A DNA stretch of 64,000 nt from Verrucomicrobiaceae bacterium (GCA_019694165.1 JAIBCL010000020.1:50056-114055), one strand, 5' to 3'. Shown: positions 48,270 through 57,419, counted from the stretch's first letter. Translations and numbers: made by a program. The notes: generated by a model from the sequence alone, not told the origin.

Positions 48270-50810
48270 ATGTCCGCCCCAGCCTACAAACCCGAACTCC
48301 TCGCGCCAGCCGGCAACTGGGAGTGCGCGCGTGCGGCGGTGGCAAATGGCGCGGACGCGATCTACTTCGGCCTGCCGCGTTTCAACGCGCGGCTGCGCGC
48401 GGATAATTTTTCGGAGGACGATCTGCCGGAGCTGATGAAGTTCCTGCACGCGCATGGCGTGAAAGGCTGCGTGGCATTCAACACGCTCATCTTCACCGGC
48501 GAGCTGGCAGACGCTGAGCGGCAGCTTCGGATGATCGATGCGGCGGGTGTGGATGCAGTGATCGTGCAGGACCTCGGTCTCGCACGCATGGTGAAGGAGA
48601 TCACGCCGGGGCTGCGCCTGCACGCTTCGACGCAGATGACGATCACTTCGCCGGAAGGGCTCGAGTTTGCAAAGCGCCTGCATATCGACCAGGCGGTGCT
48701 GGCACGCGAGCTTTCGCTGCGGGAGCTGGAACGCTTCCGCGCCAATGAGCAGCCCGAGCTGCCGCTGGAGGTTTTCGTTCACGGTGCCTTGTGCGTGGCG
48801 TACTCCGGTCAATGCCTCACCAGCGAATCACTCGGGCGACGCAGCGCAAACCGCGGCGAGTGCGCGCAGGCGTGCCGCATGACTTACGAGATCGTCGTCG
48901 ATGGCGAGCCGCGCGACCTGGGCGACAAACGCTATCTCCTCTCGCCGCAGGACCTCGCCGCGGTGAATGAGATTCCGCGCCTGATCGAGCTGGGCGTGCG
49001 CAGCTTCAAGATCGAGGGCCGGCTGAAGACGCCCGAGTACGTCGCCGGTGTAACCAGTGTGTATCGAAAAGCGATCGACGCCGCGCTGACGCGCGTAGCG
49101 GAAGCCGCGCATGCTTCCGACGGGCGATCTTCGTCTTCGGAGCGCGTGAGAGCGGACGATGGAATTCTGGCGAATTCCGCTACGTGCGTCTCGCCCGACG
49201 ATCTCTACACGCTCGAGATGACCTTCTCGCGCGGCCTCTACACAGGCTGGATGCATGGCGTGAATCACCAGCGGCTTGTCGGTGCACGGTTTGGAAAAAA
49301 ACGCGGCGCTCTTGTCGGCACGGTGAAGTCCGTCGGCATCGACGACGTGGAGATCGAACCGTCCGATGTGCCGCTGAAGCCGGGCGATGGCGTCGTGTTC
49401 GAGAATCCGGCGGACACCGATCACGAGCAAGGCGGCCGCGTTTACTCCATCGCACGGAACCGCCTCGCGTTTCAGCACGGGAAGATCCGCTTCGACGAGA
49501 TCCCGCCCGGCACGCGTATCTACAAGACGAACGATCCCGTGCTCGACCGCCGGTTGCGCCAGAGCTTCGAAGGCGAGATTCCGCTGAAGAAGCAGACGCG
49601 CCTTGATCTCGTCGTGAGCGGTGCGGCGGGCAGGCCGCTCGTCGTGCAATGCGGTACGCTCGTTGTTGAGTCGGAGATGCCGCTGCAAACCGCCATCAAG
49701 CGGCCGCTCGACGCCACGATCCTCCGCGAGCAATTCGGCCGGCTCGGCGGCACGACCTTCGAACTGGGCGACATCGACGTGCGCCTCGAAGGCGCGGTCA
49801 TCGTGCCGGTGAGCGAGCTGAACCGCCTGAGGAGGAGGTTGATTGCGGATTGCGAGCTGCGAACCGCGGATATGGAACAGCCGGCACGCGCCGCTGCCAA
49901 AAGCACAACCGTCCCCGACCTGTTGCAGGCAATCCCGTTGTCGGAATCGAGAATTGAAACTCGAAGTTCGAATTTGTCGGTCCTTTGCCGCACGTTCGAC
50001 CACATCGACGCTGCGCTCGAAGCAGGAGTCACGCGCTTGTACGCGGACTTCGAGGACATCCGGCTGTACTCGGAAGTGGTGAAGCGCGTGCGGGAACATG
50101 GCCCGGCGGAAATCTGGCCGGCCACGCCGCGCATTCAGAAGTCAGGCGAGGCCGGCTTCTTCAAGCTCATCTCGCGCGCGCAGCCGCACGGCGTGCTCAT
50201 CCGCAATCTCGGCGCGATCCAGTTCTTCAAAGACGACGGCATTCCCGTCACGGGCGATTTCTCGCTGAATGTGGCGAACCCGCTCTCCGCGCAGCTTCTC
50301 ATCGAGGCCGGGTTGCGACAGCTCACCATCTCGTATGATCTGAATCTTGAGCAGGTCATCGATCTCCTGAGCGCCGCGCCGCCGGGATGGTTCGAACTCA
50401 CGTTGCACCAGCACATGCCGATGTTTCACATGGAGCACTGCGCGTTCGCCGCATTCCTTTCGACGGGCACGGACGCGACGAACTGCGGCCGCCCGTGCGA
50501 GAAGCATCGCGTGCATCTACGCGACCGCGTGGGCATGGACCACCCGCTGAAGGCCGACGTGGGCTGCCGCAATACGCTCTTCAATGCCGTGCCGCAGACC
50601 GGCGCGGTGTTCTTCGATGAATTGCTCGGAGCCGGCCTGCGGCATTTCCGCGTCGAGCTGCTGGAGGAATCTCGTGAAGAGGCCGCGCGGACCATTGCGC
50701 TCTATCAGGAACTTCTTGCGGGCACGCGCGCGGGCGGCGAGATATGGCGCGATTTGAAGGCGCAATCACAGCTCGGCGTCACGCGCGGCACATGGGCGGA
50801 ACTCTCGTGA
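48270..50810 (+). CDS. U32 family peptidase/RlhA-like protein (collagenase-like)
   Basis: The 846-residue protein has an N-terminal U32 domain with PELLAPAGNWECARAAVANG and DAIYFGLPRFNAR, then FVHGALCVAYSGQCLTSES with the conserved Cys set RRSANRGECAQACRM. A middle beta-rich region and a second domain (about 580-840) with HMEHCAFAAFLSTGTDATNC follow. This two-part form resembles RlhA (YdcP), which needs these Cys residues for 23S rRNA C2501 hydroxylation, as well as U32 peptidases. The ATG at 48270 was chosen because the U32 core begins at once. An in-frame REP-like palindrome lies at 49093-49187. Confidence 0.85.
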   Translation: MSAPAYKPELLAPAGNWECARAAVANGADAIYFGLPRFNARLRADNFSEDDLPELMKFLHAHGVKGCVAFNTLIFTGELADAERQLRMIDAAGVDAVIVQDLGLARMVKEITPGLRLHASTQMTITSPEGLEFAKRLHIDQAVLARELSLRELERFRANEQPELPLEVFVHGALCVAYSGQCLTSESLGRRSANRGECAQACRMTYEIVVDGEPRDLGDKRYLLSPQDLAAVNEIPRLIELGVRSFKIEGRLKTPEYVAGVTSVYRKAIDAALTRVAEAAHASDGRSSSSERVRADDGILANSATCVSPDDLYTLEMTFSRGLYTGWMHGVNHQRLVGARFGKKRGALVGTVKSVGIDDVEIEPSDVPLKPGDGVVFENPADTDHEQGGRVYSIARNRLAFQHGKIRFDEIPPGTRIYKTNDPVLDRRLRQSFEGEIPLKKQTRLDLVVSGAAGRPLVVQCGTLVVESEMPLQTAIKRPLDATILREQFGRLGGTTFELGDIDVRLEGAVIVPVSELNRLRRRLIADCELRTADMEQPARAAAKSTTVPDLLQAIPLSESRIETRSSNLSVLCRTFDHIDAALEAGVTRLYADFEDIRLYSEVVKRVREHGPAEIWPATPRIQKSGEAGFFKLISRAQPHGVLIRNLGAIQFFKDDGIPVTGDFSLNVANPLSAQLLIEAGLRQLTISYDLNLEQVIDLLSAAPPGWFELTLHQHMPMFHMEHCAFAAFLSTGTDATNCGRPCEKHRVHLRDRVGMDHPLKADVGCRNTLFNAVPQTGAVFFDELLGAGLRHFRVELLEESREEAARTIALYQELLAGTRAGGEIWRDLKAQSQLGVTRGTWAELS
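49093..49187. repeat. In-frame REPIN-like element (CGTAGCGGAATTCGCC family) in the U32 gene
   Basis: Left end GCGTAGCGGAAGC and right end TTCCGCTACGTGC are inverted. Each end carries its own hairpin, GGAAGC-CGCGCAT-GCTTCC at the left and GGAATTC-TGGC-GAATTCC at 49161-49178. Translated it adds a Ser/Ala-rich linker of about 30 residues between conserved U32 blocks. Confidence 0.8.
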
Positions 50811-50837
50811 GCCGTCGCGGTTTTGTCATCCCACGCC

Positions 50838-52778
50838 ATGCTTCACGACGACGATCTCGATGATTTCAGCCACCTGCCATCGGTGGATGATCTCGTGTCC
50901 GCCGAGGAGAAGAAAGCCCTGTGGAAGAAGCACGGCCACGCGTCACACGCCGAGCCAGAACCCGCGCCACATCCAGAGCCGCAGCCCGAGCACACACATC
51001 AGGATGAAGTGATGGAGCAGCAGCTCCTCGCGCACCATCTGCCCGTCGAGCAGGAATTCATCGAAGAACACCCGAGCCATACGCCCGAGTGGGCGGAGGA
51101 AGCATACAGCACCACGGCGCCGTCCGCGGAGACACAGCCGGAAGTGGCGGACTGGGTGCGCGAGGCTTTCGAGCGCCCGCCCGACGATGCTCCGCCCGTG
51201 AAGAGGACGAACCCCGTCACCGCGCCGATCAAGCAGATCTCCGCGGCCGAGGTCCGGCCGGTGCGCGAACCGGAGAAGGGATCGCCCGCGAAGCAAGGGG
51301 GCGAACCTGCCGCGCCGAAGACGACGCCGAAGCAGGTGAAGGTGGACAATGCCCGCCTCGCAGCCGTCGCGAAGAAGGGCAAGTCGCGCGAATCCGCGGA
51401 GCGCTCGCGGACGGATCATGCCGGCACGAAGCCCGCATCACTCACCCAGGCGGAGCTGCCATCCGCCGATGACGAGCGGCCGGCGACGACGGCGACGACG
51501 GCGCTGCCGCGCGCGGACGATGCCGCGAAGCCGAGGAAGAAGGCCGCCGGAGGCAAGGACGGCGGCGGTGCGGCAACGGACGCGCCGCCGAAAGATGCCG
51601 GAGGCCGGGATGCGCCTGCGGACGAAGATCCGCAGACGCGCGCCGAGGTGCCGCACGGTTTCCCGCACGAACCGGAGCCGGAACTGCACGGCAAGGAGCG
51701 CCTCAAAAAGGTATGGGCCTTGATCGGTGGCGGTGCCTTGACGGCCAGCGTGCTGGTGCACATCGGGCTGCTCACGATCGCCGCGATGTGGATCATCACC
51801 TATGCGAAAGACAAGGAGGTGGATTTCCTCCCCGGTGGCGGCACCAAGGGACAGAGCGAGGCCTCCGCCAGCCTCCAACACAAGGTGCAGCAGAAGAAGA
51901 ATGTGTGGCTGAAGAACAAGCAGCCGCTGCGCCGCGTGGTATCCACTTCCATCTCCCAGAACATCACGCTGCCCGACGCGCCGCTCGACCTCGATTTCCC
52001 GGATGCGACGAAGCTCATCGGCTCCAAGGGCATGTCGGGCGGCGGCGGCTTCGGCACGGGCGGCATGGGCAAAGGCTTTGGCTCCGGCCTCGGCTTCGGC
52101 GGCAAGATCAGCTTCATGGGGAACACCGGCGTCGGGCGGAACGTCGTCTTTGTCGTGGATGTCTCGTCGTCCATGTCCAACACGGGAGACAGCGGCACTG
52201 GCGGGCGCATTTCACGCTTCGATCTGCTCAAGCGCGAGCTGATCAAGACCCTCGGCCGTCTGCCGCCCAACACGCAGTACCAGGTGATCTACTTCTCCGA
52301 CTTCGCGTGGCCGCACAACGAGGTGGACAGCCGCAATCTCAAGGCCTTTGACAAGTACCGCTGGGACATCAAGTCAGGCAGGACGGCGGAGGCTCATGTG
52401 CCGAAGTTTCGCTACCTCGCGGCGAACTCGGCGAACATCGCCCACAGCATCGATCTCATCAAAGACGCCGACAATCCCGGCGGCACGAACTGGGGCAGCG
52501 GCCTCTTCATGGCGCTCAAGGCGTACCCGAAACCCGACATCGTCTTCTTCATGACCGATGGAGAGAAGTTCAACGCCGAGGACTGGGTGAATGAAGTCAG
52601 CAGGCTGAACCTCACCGGCGGCAAACGCAGCGTGATCCACACCACCGCGATGATGGAGCCGGATGCGGCGCTGGAGCTGGACCAGCTCGCCAAGCGCAAC
52701 GGCGGGAACTTCACCATCGTAACGGCGAAGGGATTCACGCTCACCAGCGACGAGTTCTTCAAGGGCAGCGGCCTGTGA
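50838..52778 (+). CDS. vWA-domain protein with one transmembrane helix
   Basis: The 646-residue protein (ATG 50838; a TTG five codons upstream is less likely) has a long acidic and Pro/Lys/Ala-rich N-terminal half (about 1-285), a transmembrane helix (GGALTASVLVHIGLLTIAAMW, about 295-315), a Gly-rich segment (GMSGGGGFGTGGMGKGFGSG) and a C-terminal vWA domain with the metal-ion site DVSSSMS (about 438) and FFMTDGEKFN. vWA domains bind protein partners through the metal. It heads an operon with two Opp/Dpp-type permeases and a lipoprotein, so it may be an envelope component of that transporter. Confidence 0.8.
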   Translation: MLHDDDLDDFSHLPSVDDLVSAEEKKALWKKHGHASHAEPEPAPHPEPQPEHTHQDEVMEQQLLAHHLPVEQEFIEEHPSHTPEWAEEAYSTTAPSAETQPEVADWVREAFERPPDDAPPVKRTNPVTAPIKQISAAEVRPVREPEKGSPAKQGGEPAAPKTTPKQVKVDNARLAAVAKKGKSRESAERSRTDHAGTKPASLTQAELPSADDERPATTATTALPRADDAAKPRKKAAGGKDGGGAATDAPPKDAGGRDAPADEDPQTRAEVPHGFPHEPEPELHGKERLKKVWALIGGGALTASVLVHIGLLTIAAMWIITYAKDKEVDFLPGGGTKGQSEASASLQHKVQQKKNVWLKNKQPLRRVVSTSISQNITLPDAPLDLDFPDATKLIGSKGMSGGGGFGTGGMGKGFGSGLGFGGKISFMGNTGVGRNVVFVVDVSSSMSNTGDSGTGGRISRFDLLKRELIKTLGRLPPNTQYQVIYFSDFAWPHNEVDSRNLKAFDKYRWDIKSGRTAEAHVPKFRYLAANSANIAHSIDLIKDADNPGGTNWGSGLFMALKAYPKPDIVFFMTDGEKFNAEDWVNEVSRLNLTGGKRSVIHTTAMMEPDAALELDQLAKRNGGNFTIVTAKGFTLTSDEFFKGSGL

Positions 52779-52791
52779 TTCCGCACGAGCC

Positions 52792-53712
52792 ATGCTCCGC
52801 TTCATCCTCAGCCGCATCATCCAGGGCTTCGTGGTCGTCTTCGCGGTGATCGTGATCACCTTCGGGCTGTTGAAGGCCAGCCCAGGCGGTCCCTTCAACA
52901 AGGAGCGCCAGATGCAGCCGCATGTGCGCGCGATGATCGAGGCATACTACGGGCTGGATCAACCCTGGTGGGTGCAGCTCTGGCGGCATGTGAAGGGCTA
53001 TGCGTCCTTCCATTTCCCGGAGTCGCTGAAGATGCCCGGGCGTGGCGTGGACGAGATCATTGCGCAGGGCTTTCCGGTTTCGGCGGCCATCGGCATTCCC
53101 GCGCTGCTCATCGCGCTGGCGCTGGGCATCCCGCTCGGAGCCTTCGCTGCGCTGAAGCCAAACTCCATCGAAGACCGCGCCAGCATGCTGCTGGCCATGG
53201 CGGGTCTTTGCATGCCGAGCCTTGTGCTCGGACCGCTCATCGCGATGATCTTTGGCCTGAAGCTGCGGTGGTTCAATGTCTCCGGCTGGTACGATGCGGA
53301 CGACTGGGTGCTGCCCGCAGCCACGCTCGGAATCATCTACAGCGCCTACATCGCGCGCCTCACCCGCGGCGGCCTGCGCGAGACGCTGGCGCAGGATTTT
53401 ATCCGAACGGCCAGGGCCAAGGGAGCGTCCGAGGGAGCCGTGGTTTTTCGTCACGCCTTCAAGCTCGCCTGTCTGCCGGTCCTCAATTATCTTGGCCCCG
53501 CCGCCGCCGGTTTGCTCACTGGCTCGCTTGTCACCGAGACCGTCTTCCAGATACCGGGTCTCGGCCAGCACTTCATCAGCGCCGCGGTGAATCGCGATGA
53601 CAATCTCGCCATGGCCACCGCCGCCTTTTACGCCACGCTCATCGTCGGCTTCAATCTGCTGGTGGACATCGTCCAGGCCGCGCTGAATCCGAAGATCGGT
53701 TTCAAATCATGA
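52792..53712 (+). CDS. ABC transporter permease, DppB/OppB type
   Basis: The 306-residue protein has six hydrophobic helices and the binding-protein-dependent permease signature: YIARLTRGGLRETLAQDF, TARAKGASEGAVVFRHAF (the EAA loop, about 205-222) and GSLVTETVFQIPGLGQHFISA. It should be the first inner-membrane permease of a peptide or nickel importer. It overlaps the next gene by ATGA. The ATP-binding and solute-binding partners are not in the window. Confidence 0.92.
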   Translation: MLRFILSRIIQGFVVVFAVIVITFGLLKASPGGPFNKERQMQPHVRAMIEAYYGLDQPWWVQLWRHVKGYASFHFPESLKMPGRGVDEIIAQGFPVSAAIGIPALLIALALGIPLGAFAALKPNSIEDRASMLLAMAGLCMPSLVLGPLIAMIFGLKLRWFNVSGWYDADDWVLPAATLGIIYSAYIARLTRGGLRETLAQDFIRTARAKGASEGAVVFRHAFKLACLPVLNYLGPAAAGLLTGSLVTETVFQIPGLGQHFISAAVNRDDNLAMATAAFYATLIVGFNLLVDIVQAALNPKIGFKS

Positions 53713-54476
53713 CCATCGTTCCCCGCTTCCTTCTGCCGTTCATCCTGGCCGGAGCGCTCTGCTCCTGCCAGACCAGCAACCGCCTGCTGCATGCCGGCAA
53801 GGTGCCGCTCTCGCCCTTCATCGAGCATGCGCATGTGATGACGCCGGCGCGCGACCGTGTGCCCTTCAATCTCACATGGCGGAACTTCAACCGGGACGCG
53901 CAGTGGCGGCTGATGAAAAAGACGGACATCTACATCGCGCCCGTCACGCTGCGCTACCTGCGGCCTGTGAAGCAGAAGCTCGTGAAGAAGGAGATTCAAA
54001 AAGGCCTGGTGAAGCGGAACGAGACCGGTGTCGCCCGGCAGTTGCGCGCGAAATTTGCCAATGCCTTCATTCACTCGCCCTCGCCGCGCTACCGGCTGGC
54101 GATGAAGCCCGGGCCAAATTCGGTCACGCTCGAGCTGGCCATCGTCGAATTGAATCCCACCAGCGCCAAGGGTAACGCCGTGAAGACCGCTGCGAAGTTC
54201 ATCGTCGGCCCGCTCGCCGGTCTCGGCGGCATTTTCACAAAGGGAAACATCGCCATCGAGGGCAAGGTGCGGAACTCCGCCACCGGCGAGCTGATCTTCC
54301 AGTTCGCCGACAACGAGGCCGACAAGATGACCTTTTACTCGGCGCGCGATTTCAAGGCCTACGGCCACGCCACCGTGGCGATGGACGAGTGGGCGGCGCA
54401 GTTCGAGGAGTTCACGCGCACCATGCCGGACCACCGGGTGCACGAGTCGAAATTCTTCACGCTCTCGCCATGGTGA
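53709..54476 (+). CDS. Predicted lipoprotein inserted between two ABC permease genes
   Basis: The 255-residue protein has a lipobox at LAGALCSC (the acylated Cys is about residue 18-20) after a signal peptide. The mature part contains IYIAPVTLRYLRPVKQK and a two-domain beta pattern with GKVRNSATGELIFQFADN, similar to DUF3313-like outer-membrane lipoproteins. Its first codon overlaps the upstream permease stop and its end overlaps the next permease start, so it is translated between them. A role in the transporter is inferred from that location. Confidence 0.75.
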   Translation: MTIVPRFLLPFILAGALCSCQTSNRLLHAGKVPLSPFIEHAHVMTPARDRVPFNLTWRNFNRDAQWRLMKKTDIYIAPVTLRYLRPVKQKLVKKEIQKGLVKRNETGVARQLRAKFANAFIHSPSPRYRLAMKPGPNSVTLELAIVELNPTSAKGNAVKTAAKFIVGPLAGLGGIFTKGNIAIEGKVRNSATGELIFQFADNEADKMTFYSARDFKAYGHATVAMDEWAAQFEEFTRTMPDHRVHESKFFTLSPW

Positions 54477-55363
54477 CCGCAACGCTGCCGGCCGCGGACG
54501 TGCATCCGCCTTCGCCCTCGCCGTGGCTCTCGGCGTGGCGGCGGCTGACAGCGAGCCGGGTGACGGTGGCGGCGATGTGCCCCCTCGCCCTGCTGGTGCT
54601 GGCATGTGTCTTCGCAGATGGCATCGCGCCTTACGACCCGAACGCGCAGGACCTGGAACTCAAGGCCACGCCCGGCAGCGCCGCGCACTGGATGGGCACG
54701 GATCCGCTCGGTCGCGATCTCGCCACTCGCATCCTGCACGGCGGGCGTGTCTCGCTGCTCGTCGGCGTCCTCGCCACCGGCGTCGCCGTCGTCATCGGCG
54801 TGGGCTACGGTCTCGTCGCCGGTCTCGCCGGCTCGCGCACGGATGCTGCGATGATGCGCGTGGTCGATATTCTCTACGCGTTTCCGTTCATGACGTTCGT
54901 GATCATTCTTACCGTGGTCTTCGGGCGGCAGTTCTGGTTGCTGTTTCTTGCCATCGGCGCCGTCGAGTGGCTGACCATGGCGCGGGTGGTGCGCGGGCAG
55001 GTGCTGGCCCTGAGGAACCAGGAGTTTGTCACCGCCGCGCGTGCGTATGGTGCGCGTGGGTGGCATGTTCTCATCCGGCACATGCTGCCAAACGTCGCCG
55101 GCCCCGTGATCGTGTACGCAAGCCTCACCGTGCCTGGAGTCATGCTGCTGGAAGCCACGCTCAGCTTCCTCGGCCTCGGCATTCAGCCTCCCGATGCTTC
55201 CTGGGGAGTGCTCATCCGCGACGGTGCGGACAACATGGAAACCTCTCCGTGGATGCTGTTCTTCCCCGCGCTGTTCTTCTCCGCCACGCTTCTGGCGCTG
55301 AACATCATCGGCGATGCGCTGCGAGACGCGCTCGATCCGAAGTCATTTCAGGAACCGGACTGA
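54470..55363 (+). CDS. ABC transporter permease, DppC/OppC type
   Basis: The 297-residue protein has the family marks HWMGTDPLGRDLATRILHG near residue 65, RVVRGQVLALRNQEFVTAA, the EAA-loop ARAYGARGWHVLIRHMLPN, and LLEATLSFLGLGIQPPDASWG. It pairs with the DppB-like permease two genes upstream. The ATG at 54470 overlaps the lipoprotein stop by 7 bp. The operon appears to end here without an ATPase gene. Confidence 0.92.
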   Translation: MVTATLPAADVHPPSPSPWLSAWRRLTASRVTVAAMCPLALLVLACVFADGIAPYDPNAQDLELKATPGSAAHWMGTDPLGRDLATRILHGGRVSLLVGVLATGVAVVIGVGYGLVAGLAGSRTDAAMMRVVDILYAFPFMTFVIILTVVFGRQFWLLFLAIGAVEWLTMARVVRGQVLALRNQEFVTAARAYGARGWHVLIRHMLPNVAGPVIVYASLTVPGVMLLEATLSFLGLGIQPPDASWGVLIRDGADNMETSPWMLFFPALFFSATLLALNIIGDALRDALDPKSFQEPD

Positions 55364-55540
55364 TCCCGCGCCCCGCGACGCCGGCCATTTGGCTTGGAAT
55401 CCGAGATGAGGAACCAAGAAATCCACGGGAGAAGAACTGGAGGATGGAGCTGCCGTTGTCGCCAGCACGGCCTCTACAGGGCAGGGGCAAGGTGCAAAGC
55501 AGGCGTCGGTCAGGTGGGAGGCGGGCGTCGGAATCAGAGG

Positions 55541-55975
55541 TCCCTGATCAACCTCGCCGCGCGTGTCGCGCCGTTTGCGGACAAGCACCAGATCTGGGTC
55601 GGCTTCCACAACCACACGAACGACCTGCCCCAGATGGACTAGTTCGACTCCATTCTGGATCTCGGCCGATACATCGGCTTCAACCTCGACATCGGCCACT
55701 ACGTCGCCGGCACAAAGGGCAAGTCACCGATCCCCGTGCTGGAAAAGTATCACGCGCGCATCACGAACCTGCACCTGAAGGACCGCACCGCCGACGGCGG
55801 CAACGTGCCTTGGGGCCAGGGCCAAACCCCGATCAAGGAAGTGCTGCAGTTGATGAAAAAGGAGAAGTGGACCTTCCCCGCCGAGATTGAGCTGGAATAC
55901 AAGATCCCCGAAGGCTCCGACGCCGTAAAGGAAGTCGCGAAGTGCGTGCAGTATTGCAAAGAGGCGCTGGCGTGA
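55541..55975 (+). pseudogene. Sugar phosphate isomerase/epimerase-like gene with amber stop and lost 5' part
   Basis: One frame reads VAPFADKHQIWVGFHNHTND, then an in-frame TAG at 55640-55642, then LDLGRYIGFNLDIGHYVAGT, KYHARITNLHLKDRT and WTFPAEIELEYKIPEGSD to 55975. This is the C-terminal half of a xylose isomerase-like TIM barrel, with the HNH and DIGH metal/active-site blocks. The first ~150 residues are missing. The preceding 55364-55540 shows no gene. Confidence 0.75.
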
Positions 55976-56041
55976 GACTGGCTCACATCGCGCAGGTGAT
56001 CTGCACTTGGCAAATCAGAGCCGCCAGTTACGATCCGCGCG

Positions 56042-56665
56042 ATGATCGCCCGGCCATTCATTCAGACGCCGCACGGCCAACGTGCGGTGCAGATTGAGTT
56101 TGGCCGACCTTCTGACGCGGACAAACTGCGGAGCTGGCGTGCAACGAAGGACAGTGTGTCTTACGCGATGGCAGATGCCTTGGAGTTCGGAAAGCTGGCG
56201 GGCAAGCGGTGGCGCTACTACTTGAAGCGAAATGAAGCCGCCTTGAGTTTTGATGAACTCAAAGCTGGCATCGACAAGGTTCCTCAGGCGGAGATCGGCT
56301 TTCTGGTCATCGCAAAGGCGACTTGGTCGCCGGGGCCAAAGATGCTGGGAGTCGCTTGGTGCCGCAGGACATGGTGCAATCACATCGTGCTCGACTTCCT
56401 CGCGGCTCATCCTTCTACTTTGGGGCCTGCTCGGGGCTATGCAGGCATTGGCACTGCGTTGCTCTACTATGTGGCGGAGATCGCCGGTCAGATCGGCGCA
56501 CCACTGGTTTGGGGTGAGGCCACCGCCTTGTCCGCGCCCTTCTACCGTCGTGTGCTGAACAGCAACGACATCCTCGATCACTTCTTCGTCCGCGACACGA
56601 TGGTTGCCAAGATGCGCGAACAGCTTATCCTCCGATCCAATCCGAAAGCCTCTGCAAAACCATGA
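56042..56665 (+). CDS. GNAT-like acetyltransferase, first gene of a two-gene module (copy 1)
   Basis: The 207-residue protein has the GNAT pattern in its second half: a strand (MLGVAWCRRTWCNHIVLDFL), then the acetyl-CoA loop RGYAGIGTALLYYVAEIAG (about 138-156) and LVWGEATALSAPFYRRVL. A close-looking paralogue lies at 61977-62657 and shares KRWR(Y/H)Y, RRTW, LDFL..HP, VWGEAT and SAPFYRR. Each copy is followed by a short basic protein gene overlapping by ATGA. The N-terminal part (about 1-90) is family-specific. The acetyl acceptor is unknown. GNAT toxins of toxin-antitoxin systems are one possibility. Confidence 0.65.
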   Translation: MIARPFIQTPHGQRAVQIEFGRPSDADKLRSWRATKDSVSYAMADALEFGKLAGKRWRYYLKRNEAALSFDELKAGIDKVPQAEIGFLVIAKATWSPGPKMLGVAWCRRTWCNHIVLDFLAAHPSTLGPARGYAGIGTALLYYVAEIAGQIGAPLVWGEATALSAPFYRRVLNSNDILDHFFVRDTMVAKMREQLILRSNPKASAKP

Positions 56666-56847
56666 AAGCAAAGACCACCATCCTGGCTCCTGACTATGTT
56701 TCAGACTGGACCCGCGAATTGTGGGAGGCTGAGGCGAAATACACTGCCACCATCGGCAGCCGGCTCAAGTTTGGGCTGCCATTGTCGCCTGCCCGTCCGA
56801 AGCGTGCGCGGGCGAATGCCCGGAAACGGGCCAAAGTGAAGGCGTAG
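56662..56847 (+). CDS. Small basic protein, partner of GNAT-like copy 1
   Basis: The 61-residue protein starts inside the stop of the GNAT-like gene (ATGA). It has a charged helix (YVSDWTRELWEAEAKYTATI) and a strongly basic tail with PKRARANARKRAKVKA. No family was recognised. The tail could bind nucleic acid or the acidic partner. The analogous position next to copy 2 holds another ~62-residue protein with a basic end, which argues that the gene is real. Confidence 0.6.
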   Translation: MKAKTTILAPDYVSDWTRELWEAEAKYTATIGSRLKFGLPLSPARPKRARANARKRAKVKA

Positions 56848-56850
56848 ATC

Positions 56851-56949
56851 AGGCACGACGCGACGGAGACGGATTCGTCGAGCTTGTCGGAGAACGGGAT
56901 GTGGTGGCAGGCTTCGGTGAGGTCATCCCACGACAGCGGGTTTGCGGCG
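56851..56949 (-). pseudogene. Fragment of a second RAYT-type transposase
   Basis: On the minus strand, FAANPLSWDDLTEACHHI and FSDKLDESVS mirror the N-terminal part of the neighbouring transposase remnant (FLAANPPPWDEATEACYH, FSDKLDEHLD). Only about 33 residues remain, and it abuts the end of the first remnant, suggesting a deletion or recombination scar between two copies. Confidence 0.6.
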
Positions 56950-56952
56950 AAT

Positions 56953-57411
56953 TTAGGCCTTCACGGTGCTGAAGGGCTCGGGAATGCGGATGAGGCGGTC
57001 GAAGTCATCGGGCTGCCAGAGGGGATTCAGGGCGCTGAGGCCGGTTTTGTGGATCAAACGGCTCGAAACGCCTTTCCAGCCTTGGAGCGTGTCGGGGAGG
57101 GATTCGCCGTCGCGGAGGGTGAAGAGCGCATGGACGTGATGGGGCAGGATGACGTCGCTCCAGAGGTCGTCGCGCTGGCCGTCGAAGTGATGGAGGCGGT
57201 CGGCGACGATTTGGGCGAGGCGTGGATCACGCAAGGCGCAGGAGCCGTGCGCGGCGTCGAGGTGTTCGTCGAGCTTGTCGGAGAACTAGCCGTGGTAGCA
57301 GGCTTCGGTGGCTTCGTCCCAAGGCGGCGGATTCGCGGCGAGGAAGGCCTCGCGGGCGCGAAACCGGTCGTCGAGGAGTTCACGCGGCAGCGAAGCGGAT
57401 GGTTTGTCAAT
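56953..57411 (-). pseudogene. REP-associated tyrosine transposase (RAYT, Y1_Tnp) remnant
   Basis: One frame gives ELLDDRFRAREAFLAANPPP, an in-frame TAG near 57286-57288, then LRDPRLAQIVADRLHHFDGQ, ILPHHVHALFTLRDGESLPD (the HUH metal pair) and GWKGVSSRLIHKTGLSALNP. The usual catalytic-tyrosine block reads DDFDRLIR, so the Tyr seems replaced by Asp, and the gene ends at 56953 shortly after. With the internal stop and lost Tyr it should be inactive. RAYT enzymes mobilise REP hairpins, which occur several times in this window. Confidence 0.8.
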
Positions 57412-57419
57412 TTTTTGCA

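Noticed and set aside
55640..55642. Readthrough or pyrrolysine at the amber codon of the sugar isomerase
   Set aside because: The N-terminal half of the gene is also missing, so a pseudogene is simpler.
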